64,000 nt of DNA from CF-118 sp035934385. GTDB taxonomy: Bacteria > Chloroflexota > Dormibacteria > Dormibacterales > Dormibacteraceae. How positions within the stretch are numbered: position 1 is the first letter of the stretch; each line of letters starts with the position of its first letter. A model generated the notes under the pieces. The model was not told the DNA's origin and did no database searches. It saw only the letters and a list, made by a program, of their open reading frames with translations. Positions 32,752-40,065 of this stretch are shown here, in pieces. Made by a program: the position numbers and the translations under genes. The DNA is taken from the NCBI GenBank assembly GCA_035934385.1, contig DASYXY010000008.1, positions 1 to 64,000 of the forward strand, read 5' to 3'.

Positions 32752-34979
32752 GCAACCGCTGGGTACGCCTTGGGCTTCAGACCGCGTTCGGCCTGGCTTT
32801 GCTATGGCTGTGGATTCGCACGGTGTCGTTGACCGACGTGGTTGCGCACATCCGCGTCCAGCGCTGGTGGGTCTTGCCGCTGATGGTGCTGATCTTCGTC
32901 ATCACCAGCGTCATGCGCGCCCGGCGCTGGCAGTGGCTGCTCCGAACGCTGGCGCCGGTCGGGATGGTTCGCGCCTTCGCGATGAACGCCGCCGGCGGCC
33001 TCCTCAACTATGTGCTGCCCATCCGCTCGGGTGACGCCGCGCGCGCGTGGTGGCTGTGGCGCCGGCACCGCGTGCCTGCTGGCTCGGCACTCGCCACGAT
33101 CGTCATCGACAAGGCATGCGACCTGGCGGGGGTGGCGGTGGTGCTCGCGATCCTCTCCGTGGTGGCCGCAACCGGAGCGGTTGCTGCTCCTCGCGGCCTC
33201 CTCGGTGCCACCGCGCTGGCCGTCGGGCTGCTGGGCGCAGTGCTCGGCACTGCGCTGCTCGGACCGAGGGTGGCGCGATCGACGCTCGCGCGTCGCGTCC
33301 TTCCGGTGCGCATCTCTTCAGCGCTGGCCGGCCAGGCGTTCGCCTTCCGTGCAGGTGCGCGCGGGTTGTGGACGCCGGCGCTCGCGGCGCGGCTCGGCGG
33401 CCTGACGGCGCTGGCGCTACTGCTCGACGCGTTCAACTTCACGCTGCTTTTCACCGCGGTAGGAGTCGACGTCCCGACATGGAAGGCGATGGCCGCGTAC
33501 CCGGCGCTGCTGCTGAGCTTCGCGGTGCCGGCGGGCCCGGGCTACCTCGGCAACCTGGAGGTGGCGGGCTCGCTGGTGCTGGGCGGAGGGCTGGGCCTCG
33601 CGCCCGCTGTCGCCGCTGGCGCGATCGTCGTCTACCACGCGGTCACCGCGGGATACGCGCTGGTGCTCGGCCTGCTCGGATTCCTGCTCGTCGGCGGGCG
33701 GCGCAAAGCGCAGGCCGGTGCGCCGCGGCGCGTCGCGGTCTTCCATTGCGGATTCACCTACTCGGGTGGCGGCGAGCGGATCGTGATCGAGGAGGTGATC
33801 GGGCTGCGACGTCGCGGCTTCCAGGTCGACTGCTACGCGCCGACCGTCGACGCCTCACGGTGCTATCCCGACCTGCTTGGCGACCTTCGCGTGCGCACCT
33901 TCCTGCCCCAGCTGCCGAGGTGGTTTCCGTTTCGCGAGGCGGTGCAGATGGCGGCGGCGTCGCTGCTCATGCCGCTGTACGCCTGGAGGTTCCGCGGTGT
34001 CGACGCCATCGTCGGTTGCAACCAGCCGAGCGCGTGGATCGCGTGGTGGGCGGCTCGCCTCATCGATGTGCCGTATGTCGTGTACCTCAACCAGCCCAAC
34101 CGGCTCGTGTACCCACGAAGCATCGACCGCCAGACCGGCTGGGTCGTGAACTCGGATTACCGTCTGCTGGCGGCGATAGTCCTGCGCGCCACGCGCTTCG
34201 TCGCGTGGGCTGATCGGAGGTCGGTCCAGGAGGCCGACCAGCTGCTGGTCAACGGCAACTACATCGGCGACATCATTCGCGGCATCTACAAGCGCGATGC
34301 GATCGACTGCCCCGCGGGTTGTCACGTCGTCGCCTCCGGTTACCCGGTGCCCCTGCAGTCACGCTTCTCGGGCGGGCTCACCATCAACGGCTATCCGATT
34401 CGCCGGCCGTACGTGCTTCTGACCAACCGGCATTACCCGCAGAAGCGGTTCGACCTTGCGATTCGAGCGATGGCGCTCGTGCGCGAGAAGCATCCGCGCG
34501 CGCAGCTGGTGATCCCGGGGCCCGCGACCGCGCACACGGTCGAGCTGCACGCGCTGGTAAAAGAGCTCGGGCTAGGCGACTCCGTTCTGTTCCTCGGCAC
34601 CATCACGGAAGACGAGCTGCAGCGCCTGTACGAAGGCGCCGCGGTGTACGTCTATCCCGCGCCGGAGGAGGACTTCGGCATGGGCGTGCTCGAGTCGATG
34701 GCCAAGGGCGTGCCCGTGGTGGCCTGGAACCAGGCCGGCCCGACGGTCACGGTGGGCGAGGGCACGGGCCACCTGGTCGAGCCGCTCGTGGTCGAGGACT
34801 ACGCAGCCGGCATCGTCGCGCTGCTCGACGATCCGGAAAAGAACCAGGCCACCGGGGAGCGCGCCTTCGAATGGGCTCGGCGCTTTGACTGGGAGCGACA
34901 CACCGACGTCCTTGAGAGAACGATTCTCGAGGTGGCGCGCTCGCACGAGCGGATCGCGGCGGAAGCAGCGAGCGCTTGA
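32748..34979 (+). CDS. flippase-like (UPF0104/AglD-type) membrane domain fused to GT4 glycosyltransferase
   Basis: 743 residues; the ATG overlaps the exosortase stop. Residues 1 to about 320 form an eight-helix lysylphosphatidylglycerol-synthase-TM/UPF0104 domain (LNYVLPIRSGDAARAWWLWRR, IVIDKACDLAGVAVVL, FAVPAGPGYLGNLE). Residues 325-743 are a GT-B glycosyltransferase of family 4: HCGFTYSGGGERIV at its start, NRHYPQKRFDLAIRA, and the EDFGMGVLESMAKGVPVV donor-site motif near 640-656. The fusion suggests that sugar addition on the cytoplasmic face is linked to movement or membrane handling of a lipid-linked product. The fusion lies within one open frame. Confidence 0.88.
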   Translation: MSNRWVRLGLQTAFGLALLWLWIRTVSLTDVVAHIRVQRWWVLPLMVLIFVITSVMRARRWQWLLRTLAPVGMVRAFAMNAAGGLLNYVLPIRSGDAARAWWLWRRHRVPAGSALATIVIDKACDLAGVAVVLAILSVVAATGAVAAPRGLLGATALAVGLLGAVLGTALLGPRVARSTLARRVLPVRISSALAGQAFAFRAGARGLWTPALAARLGGLTALALLLDAFNFTLLFTAVGVDVPTWKAMAAYPALLLSFAVPAGPGYLGNLEVAGSLVLGGGLGLAPAVAAGAIVVYHAVTAGYALVLGLLGFLLVGGRRKAQAGAPRRVAVFHCGFTYSGGGERIVIEEVIGLRRRGFQVDCYAPTVDASRCYPDLLGDLRVRTFLPQLPRWFPFREAVQMAAASLLMPLYAWRFRGVDAIVGCNQPSAWIAWWAARLIDVPYVVYLNQPNRLVYPRSIDRQTGWVVNSDYRLLAAIVLRATRFVAWADRRSVQEADQLLVNGNYIGDIIRGIYKRDAIDCPAGCHVVASGYPVPLQSRFSGGLTINGYPIRRPYVLLTNRHYPQKRFDLAIRAMALVREKHPRAQLVIPGPATAHTVELHALVKELGLGDSVLFLGTITEDELQRLYEGAAVYVYPAPEEDFGMGVLESMAKGVPVVAWNQAGPTVTVGEGTGHLVEPLVVEDYAAGIVALLDDPEKNQATGERAFEWARRFDWERHTDVLERTILEVARSHERIAAEAASA

Positions 34980-36577
34980 GACTTCGGCTTCCGCGCTTGC
35001 TCGCCGACGAGGACGAGCTCGATCGGGAGCAACCGGCTGGGCCGGCGCCGGTTGAAGAGTCGCCGGCGGCACCTTCGGGGCCGTGGGTTGCGGGGGTGGC
35101 GCTGGCCGCGCTCGTCCCGAGGCTCGTCTACCTCTTCTTTGTCGCCGATCCTCAAAACGCCGGCGATGGATTCACCGACGCGTACCACCACTGGCAGATC
35201 GCCTACCTCACGAAGGAGATCGGGCTCACGCACGGCCCGCGGCTCTGGGACCTCAGAGGCTGGGAGTACAGCTGGGGGCTGCTTCACCCCGCGCTGATGG
35301 ACACCGTTTTTTTCGTGACGGGTTCCACGGATGTCGTGCTCGACCGGCTCGTAAGCCTCTTGTTCGGCACGGCATCCGTGGTCCTCATTTTTCTCCTCTG
35401 CCACCGCTACTGGGGCATGCACGTGGCGCTGGCCTCGGCCGCGTTCGCCGCCCTGGCGCCGAATGCCGTGTTCAATGACACGGCCGGCCTGGCGGAGCCC
35501 ATCGGCGTCGCGCTGGTTCTTTTAGGCATCTGGCTCGCGCCGTCCCGCGGGTTCTGGGGTGGCATCGCGTGGGGCCTGGCCGCGATGGCGCGCGTGGAAG
35601 CATGGCTCTTTACTGCGGGCCTCGTCATCGCCCACCTGCGCGACCGCCGGCGCAACTGGTGGCTCGTAGCTGGATGGGTCGTGACGATGGGCCTCTACAT
35701 GAAGTTCATGTGGGACCAGACAGGCAACCCGATCTACCCGCTGTTCTCGAACTTCCTTCTCTACCTGGGCCGCGCTCAGAACTCGGCGTCGATTGTGGCC
35801 CCGGCCCAGCAATCGCTCGAGCCGCTGTTCATCGGAGCGGCGGCGATGTCTACGCTCGGCCTGGCCTGGTCGCTGTGGAAGCGGCCGCCGCCTTATCTGC
35901 TCCTCGTCTACGGCTTCGGCTACTCGGCTTTCAGCCTGCCGACCCTGGTCCTCACCGACTCGTGGAAGGAGCGCCGGATCGAGCTGCCCCTCGATTTCGC
36001 GGCGATCTTGGTGGCCGTCGTGCTGTTCAACGTGCTGCCGCGTCGCCTGCCAAATGTGCGCGCCGTCTCGATCGCCGCCGCGGTTGCCGCAGTGCTCGTC
36101 ATGCAGGTCTGGTGGGTTCCGATCCAGTCCGCTTACGCGTCCACGGAGTCCACATATCGCGATCACGTCGGCCTGGGCATCCTGATCGGTTCGGTCTACA
36201 ACCGGCCGGATTATCGCGGCGGCGTGATCGCGGTCCCGGGCGATGAGCCGACCCTGGTGTACACGATGGTCCACTACGGAGCCGTGCCGGGGGATCGGAT
36301 CACCAGCGAGTTCTATGACCCGTTCTACTACCTGCCATCCGGCTATCACTACGTCGATCACAAGGACGCTGCCGGCCGGCTCCTTCAGTGCTGGCTCGCG
36401 AGCACGCACACGAGGCTGCTGCTCATCCCTCCCGCCAGCGACTTCAATCACTCGGTGCCCGACTACCTGGCGTTCATGGCCGACCATCCCGACTGGTTCA
36501 GCGACACGCGGGCGCCGCTGAGTGAGGGGTTGAGGCTGGTCGCGGTCGAGGTGCCCGAGGTCAGCGGGCGGTGTTAG
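34976..36577 (+). CDS. GT-C-like polytopic membrane glycosyltransferase
   Basis: 533 residues; the TTG overlaps the previous stop (TTGA). A Pro/Glu-rich cytoplasmic N-terminus is followed by about nine to ten membrane helices and a C-terminal extracytoplasmic region (about 400-533). The first loop contains DAYHHWQIAYLTKE, the acidic region where GT-C enzymes keep their catalytic Asp/Glu. It then has GWEYSWGLLHPAL, and AMARVEAWLFT later. Layout resembles ArnT/PMT-like or oligosaccharyl-type enzymes using polyprenyl-phosphate sugars. I cannot assign donor or acceptor. It closes the forward half of the glycan operon. Confidence 0.75.
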   Translation: MRLRLPRLLADEDELDREQPAGPAPVEESPAAPSGPWVAGVALAALVPRLVYLFFVADPQNAGDGFTDAYHHWQIAYLTKEIGLTHGPRLWDLRGWEYSWGLLHPALMDTVFFVTGSTDVVLDRLVSLLFGTASVVLIFLLCHRYWGMHVALASAAFAALAPNAVFNDTAGLAEPIGVALVLLGIWLAPSRGFWGGIAWGLAAMARVEAWLFTAGLVIAHLRDRRRNWWLVAGWVVTMGLYMKFMWDQTGNPIYPLFSNFLLYLGRAQNSASIVAPAQQSLEPLFIGAAAMSTLGLAWSLWKRPPPYLLLVYGFGYSAFSLPTLVLTDSWKERRIELPLDFAAILVAVVLFNVLPRRLPNVRAVSIAAAVAAVLVMQVWWVPIQSAYASTESTYRDHVGLGILIGSVYNRPDYRGGVIAVPGDEPTLVYTMVHYGAVPGDRITSEFYDPFYYLPSGYHYVDHKDAAGRLLQCWLASTHTRLLLIPPASDFNHSVPDYLAFMADHPDWFSDTRAPLSEGLRLVAVEVPEVSGRC

Positions 36578-36579
36578 CG

Positions 36580-37548
36580 CTAGGCGGCTGAGGCTGCCCA
36601 GCGCACGAGGTCGCGCAAGCCCTCGTCGAACCCGATTCGAGGCTTCCAACCGAGGCGCTCGCGGAGCTTGGTGATGTCGCTCACGTAGTACGCCTGGTCG
36701 CCCTCGCGCCAGTCGGCAAAAGAGTACGAAGGCTTTTTCTCGGTCAAGCGGCCGATGTGCTCGATCACCTGGAGAAGGTTGCGCTGGTTCTCAGGGCCGC
36801 CGCCCGCGTTGAAGATCTCGCCTCGCGCGTCGGCGATGCGCTCGATCACAAGCTCATAAAGGCTTGAAAGGTCGCGCGCATCCAGCAGGTCGCGGACCTG
36901 GGTGCCGTCGCCGTAAATCGTCAGCGGTCTGTCCTTGAGGATCGAGTGCACGAAATGCGCGACCCATCCCTGGTCTTCGGTGCCGTACTGGTGGGCGCCG
37001 TAGATGCAGCTCTGGCGCAGCACCACCGTGTTCATGTGGAAGCAACGCGCGTAGTCGCGCACGTACTGGTCGGCCGCGCCCTTGCTGCAGCCATACGGAC
37101 TGTGGAAGTCGATCGGCTGCGTCTCTGTACAGGCGACGTTGTTTTTCGGCAGCTGGCCGTACACCTTGTTTGTCGATGCGAAGACGAATGCAGCCTTCGG
37201 GCTGTGGAGGCGCGTGGCTTCGAGGAGGTTGAGCGTGCCGCGAGCATTGATCTCGAAATCCGCGATCGGATCCACGAGCGAGGTCGTGACGGCCACCTGG
37301 CCCGCCAGGTGCAAGACCGCGTCTTGGTCCTGCACGTGAGCATCGAGCCCCTGGTAGCGGCGGATGTCGTGGTCCACGAACTCGACGTTGGCGGCGTGGT
37401 TCTCCTGCAGCCATGCGAGGTTGCGGGGCGTGCCTTCCCGACTCAGATTGTCGAGCACCGTGACGTGCCAGCCACGGCCGGCGAGGTGGGCCGCGGCGTT
37501 CACGCCGAGGAAGCCGGCGCCTCCGGTGATGAGCACTCGACGCGCCAT
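36580..37548 (-). CDS. CDP-paratose 2-epimerase-like SDR
   Basis: 322 residues. TGGAGFLGVN is near residue 8, then FASTNKVYGQLPKN, YGCSKGAADQYVRDYAR, LRQSCIYGAHQYGTEDQGWVAHF, IYGDGTQVRDLLDA and YYVSDITKLRERLGWKP. STNKVYG, KGAADQYV and EDQGWVAHF are features of the RfbE (CDP-paratose/CDP-tyvelose 2-epimerase) branch rather than GalE. No CDP-glucose dehydratase genes are in the window, so the substrate remains an inference. It is convergent with the glycan operon three bases away and likely serves the same polymer. Confidence 0.83.
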   Translation of the reverse strand: MARRVLITGGAGFLGVNAAAHLAGRGWHVTVLDNLSREGTPRNLAWLQENHAANVEFVDHDIRRYQGLDAHVQDQDAVLHLAGQVAVTTSLVDPIADFEINARGTLNLLEATRLHSPKAAFVFASTNKVYGQLPKNNVACTETQPIDFHSPYGCSKGAADQYVRDYARCFHMNTVVLRQSCIYGAHQYGTEDQGWVAHFVHSILKDRPLTIYGDGTQVRDLLDARDLSSLYELVIERIADARGEIFNAGGGPENQRNLLQVIEHIGRLTEKKPSYSFADWREGDQAYYVSDITKLRERLGWKPRIGFDEGLRDLVRWAASAA

Positions 37549-37561
37549 GAGGGGCCCTACC

Positions 37562-37930
37562 TTAGCCGGTCGCGAACCCTCTCAGGTACGCGATGGCCAC
37601 AATCCATGAGGCGCCTGCCAGGATCACGGCTTCGCGGCGCTTGGTGCCGTTCTGCGCGTACAGATACGCGCCAGGAAGGAACAGGACCGCGAAGGCGCCG
37701 TAGACGACGTGCAGCAGCTCCGTCGGGCGCTGGCCGGCGATGAACATCCCAAGGCCGGCGAGGCCCTGCACCGCGGTGAGACCCGCCATGATCAGGAAGC
37801 TCGCGCGAAATCCTCCGGTCAGCGCTGCACGGCGGAAGTACAGGTACCCGCCCCAAACGCCGAGGACGACGGCGTACACGACGAGGGCGCGCGCGCCGAG
37901 CTGGTGCACGAACAGGAGTGCGTCTTTCAT
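37562..37930 (-). CDS. small four-helix membrane protein
   Basis: 122 residues from the ATG at 37930, which overlaps the stop of the upstream epimerase (ATGA). Four hydrophobic segments are visible (VVYAVVLGVWGGYLYF, ASFLIMAGLTAVQGLAGLGMFIA, LLHVVYGAFAVLFLPGAYLY, VILAGASWIVAIAYL). The LLHVVYG histidine and the layout recall small heme- or quinone-associated membrane proteins, but I cannot name the family. It sits between two sugar epimerases and is translationally coupled to one. Confidence 0.65.
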   Translation of the reverse strand: MKDALLFVHQLGARALVVYAVVLGVWGGYLYFRRAALTGGFRASFLIMAGLTAVQGLAGLGMFIAGQRPTELLHVVYGAFAVLFLPGAYLYAQNGTKRREAVILAGASWIVAIAYLRGFATG

Positions 37931-38868
37931 GTGGTGGCTGTCGCGACGCGCTCCCGGAAGTAATCGACCGTGGAGGAGAGGCCCTCCTCGAGCGACACGG
38001 CCGGCTGCCACTGCAGCTCCCGCCGCGCGCGCGAGTTGTCCAGGGCGATGCGGTAGACGTCGCCCTTGCGGCGGGGCCCATGCGTCGGTGCCTGCTCGTA
38101 GCCGGTGAGGATCGAGAGCTTGCGAAACAGGTCGTTGATGGTCACGTCAAAGCCGCTGCTCACGTGGTATGTGCCGTCCGATCCTCGATCGAGCGCGGCG
38201 AGGTTAGCCGTGGCGGCGTCGCCGACGAACAGCATGTCGCGCGCCTGCTCGCCGTCGCCGTCGACGGTAACGGGCTTGCCCGCGATCATGCGGCTCGCGA
38301 AGATCGCGATCACACGGCCCTCCTCGCTCTGGAAGTCCTGTCGCGGGCCGTAGACGTTCGAGTAGCGCAGCACCGTGTGCTCGAGCCCGAAGGTTCGCTT
38401 GAATGTGCCGAGGTACTGCTCAAAGCAGAATTTGCTGGTCCCGTACGGCGAGAGCGGCCGGACTGGATGGTCTTCGTCGCACGGCACGACATCCGGCTCG
38501 CCATACAGCGCGCCTCCGGTGGAGATGAAGATGAACTTGCGCACACCGTTGTCGACCGAAGCCTTGAGCAGGTTAATCCCGCCGATCAGGTTCACCTGCG
38601 CGTCGAACGCCGGATCCGCCACGGATTTGGGCACCTCGGCCTGGGCGGCGTGATGGTTGACGATGTCGGGCTTGAAGGACGCCACGGCCGATGCCACGGC
38701 GGCTGCGTCGCGCAGGTCGAGGCGGTGCATCTGCGCGTCACGATTGACGTTGTGCTCGCTCCCGGTGGCGAAGTTGTCGATGATGGCGACCTCGTGACCG
38801 GCCGCGATGTACGCGTCGACGACATGCGACCCGATGAAGCCGGCGCCGCCGGTGACGAGAATCTTCAT
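37927..38868 (-). CDS. UDP-glucose 4-epimerase-like SDR
   Basis: 313 residues. TGGAGFIGSHVVD is at the N-terminus, then NHHAAQAEVPKSV, FISTGGALYGE, YGTSKFCFEQYL, LRYSNVYGPRQD and a C-terminal segment ending GLSSTVDYFRER. These are the signatures of GalE-like epimerases that interconvert UDP-glucose/galactose or their N-acetyl forms. The QAEVPKSV in place of the usual QxxVxxS is a normal variant. Its partners are the other epimerases in the window. It is divergent from ybeY, separated by five bases. Confidence 0.88.
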   Translation of the reverse strand: MKILVTGGAGFIGSHVVDAYIAAGHEVAIIDNFATGSEHNVNRDAQMHRLDLRDAAAVASAVASFKPDIVNHHAAQAEVPKSVADPAFDAQVNLIGGINLLKASVDNGVRKFIFISTGGALYGEPDVVPCDEDHPVRPLSPYGTSKFCFEQYLGTFKRTFGLEHTVLRYSNVYGPRQDFQSEEGRVIAIFASRMIAGKPVTVDGDGEQARDMLFVGDAATANLAALDRGSDGTYHVSSGFDVTINDLFRKLSILTGYEQAPTHGPRRKGDVYRIALDNSRARRELQWQPAVSLEEGLSSTVDYFRERVATATT

Positions 38869-38873
38869 CGGCC

Positions 38874-39329
38874 GTGACTCTAATCGAAGTCGACGTGGTG
38901 AAGGCCGTGGCCTCCCCGGTGCCGCCGGGGTTTGTGCGCGGCGTTTTGCAGCGGGCTACAGCGCTGCCCGAAGTTGCCGCGCGCATGCCCTCGGGAGAAC
39001 CCTCGCTGGCCGTTCGGATCATGGGCGACGCCGAGATGCGCCGTCTCAACCGGACGTTTGCCGGCGAGGACCACGCGACCGACGTCCTCTCGTTCGCGGG
39101 CGAGGGTGATGATCTCGGCGACCTCGCGATCTCGTGGCCTGCGGTTGTCCGCCAGGCTCGGCGGTACCGCCATCCGCAGAGAACAGAGCTCGCGCTGCTC
39201 TGCGCTCACGGGTTGCTGCACCTGCTGGGCTGGGACCATGCGACCGCGGCCCAGGCACGGGAGATGACGCGCCTCACCCTCGCGGCGCTGGCGCTCTCGA
39301 GTGTGAAGCCGGCGGCGCGTAGACTCTAG
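38874..39329 (+). CDS. ybeY: endoribonuclease YbeY
   Basis: 151 residues with a GTG start. The zinc motif HGLLHLLGWDH (family HGxLHLxGyDH) is complete near the C-terminus, and the segment MRRLNRTFAGEDHATDVLSFAGEG is typical. YbeY participates in 16S rRNA 3'-end maturation and ribosome quality control. The start lies five bases from the divergent epimerase start, so a promoter would have to lie inside that gene or be leaderless. A structured intergenic region begins immediately after its stop. Confidence 0.94.
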   Translation: MTLIEVDVVKAVASPVPPGFVRGVLQRATALPEVAARMPSGEPSLAVRIMGDAEMRRLNRTFAGEDHATDVLSFAGEGDDLGDLAISWPAVVRQARRYRHPQRTELALLCAHGLLHLLGWDHATAAQAREMTRLTLAALALSSVKPAARRL

Positions 39330-39403
39330 CCCCCACGAACTCAGAGGACCCGCGACTCGGCCCCGGAGGGGGCCGATGAGCGGCTCGCCGTGAGTTCGCG
39401 GGG
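39330..39403 (+). ncRNA. nested stem structure between ybeY and pth (candidate RNA element)
   Basis: CCCC (39331-39334) plus CGAACTCA (39336-39343) pair with TGAGTTCG (39391-39398) plus GGGG (39400-39403) through one mismatch. Inside is a perfect 7-bp hairpin, CGGCCCC-GGAG-GGGGCCG (39358-39375). It starts right after the ybeY stop and is too elaborate for a simple terminator. It could be a 3' element of ybeY or an aptamer-like domain for the terminator hairpin at 39423 ahead of pth. No known family is recognised. Confidence 0.4.
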
Positions 39404-39422
39404 ACCCCCGATAATTGACACC

Positions 39423-39450
39423 GGCCAGTGGCGCTCGCCACGGGCCTTTC
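39423..39450 (+). terminator. intrinsic-terminator-like hairpin directly upstream of pth
   Basis: GGCC-A-GTGGC-GCTC-GCCAC-G-GGCC followed by TTTC forms a 9-bp stem with one A/G mismatch and a short U-rich end. It finishes about 10 bases before the pth ATG, so it would either stop ybeY read-through or act as an attenuator for pth-mfd-mazG. Confidence 0.5.
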
Positions 39451-39459
39451 TGCGTCTGC

Positions 39460-40065
39460 ATGGAGAACACCAACCTGCACCTGATCGTGGGGCTCGGCAA
39501 CCCCGAGTCCGAGTACGGCGACACGCGCCACAACCTCGGTTTCGCGTGCGCGCGGGAGCTGGCGCGCCGTCTCGACGTCGACGTCAACCGCAAGCGCTGG
39601 AAATCGCTGGTAGGTGGATCAGAGGCCCGCGGCTTGTGGATCGTGCTGCCGCAGACGTACATGAACCTTTCGGGCGAGGCGGTGAAGGCCGCGATGCGCG
39701 ACACCGGCGCTACCGCGTCCCAGGTCTGGGTCGTGCACGACGAGCTCGACCTGCCTCTGTGCCGGCTGCGCATCCAGCGCGGCCGCTCCGGAGCCGGGCA
39801 CAACGGCGTCCTCTCGATCATCAGCGCGCTGGGCACCAAGGACTTCGCCCGTTTTCGGGTCGGCATCGGAAGGCCGTCGCATCGGTCGTCCGACGTCGGC
39901 GTGAGGTACGTGCTTGGTCGATTCACCAAGACGGAGTCGGACAAGCTCGAGAAGGTCGTTGCAGGAGTGGCCGACGCACTCGAGCTTGCGCTGGACTCCG
40001 GGATTGACCGAGCGGCCGACAAGTACAACCGCGCCGGTGCGTTGGGCTGCGTGGAGCCGTCGTGA
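39460..40065 (+). CDS. pth: peptidyl-tRNA hydrolase
   Basis: 201 residues from the ATG at 39460. Signatures are VGLGNPESEYGDTRHNLGF (catalytic His in RHN), PQTYMNLSG, VVHDELDLP and GRSGAGHNG. It recycles peptidyl-tRNA released from stalled ribosomes. The frame extends upstream to a TTG at 39415 but the family start is at the ATG. No Shine-Dalgarno sequence is visible; a terminator-like hairpin lies just upstream. The stop overlaps the GTG of mfd (GTGA). Confidence 0.95.
   Translation: MENTNLHLIVGLGNPESEYGDTRHNLGFACARELARRLDVDVNRKRWKSLVGGSEARGLWIVLPQTYMNLSGEAVKAAMRDTGATASQVWVVHDELDLPLCRLRIQRGRSGAGHNGVLSIISALGTKDFARFRVGIGRPSHRSSDVGVRYVLGRFTKTESDKLEKVVAGVADALELALDSGIDRAADKYNRAGALGCVEPS

Noticed and set aside
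39376..39398. GATGAG...GTGAGTTCG resembling a hammerhead ribozyme core
   Set aside because: The required CGAAA strand and cleavage-site GUH are missing, so it was treated only as part of a stem structure.
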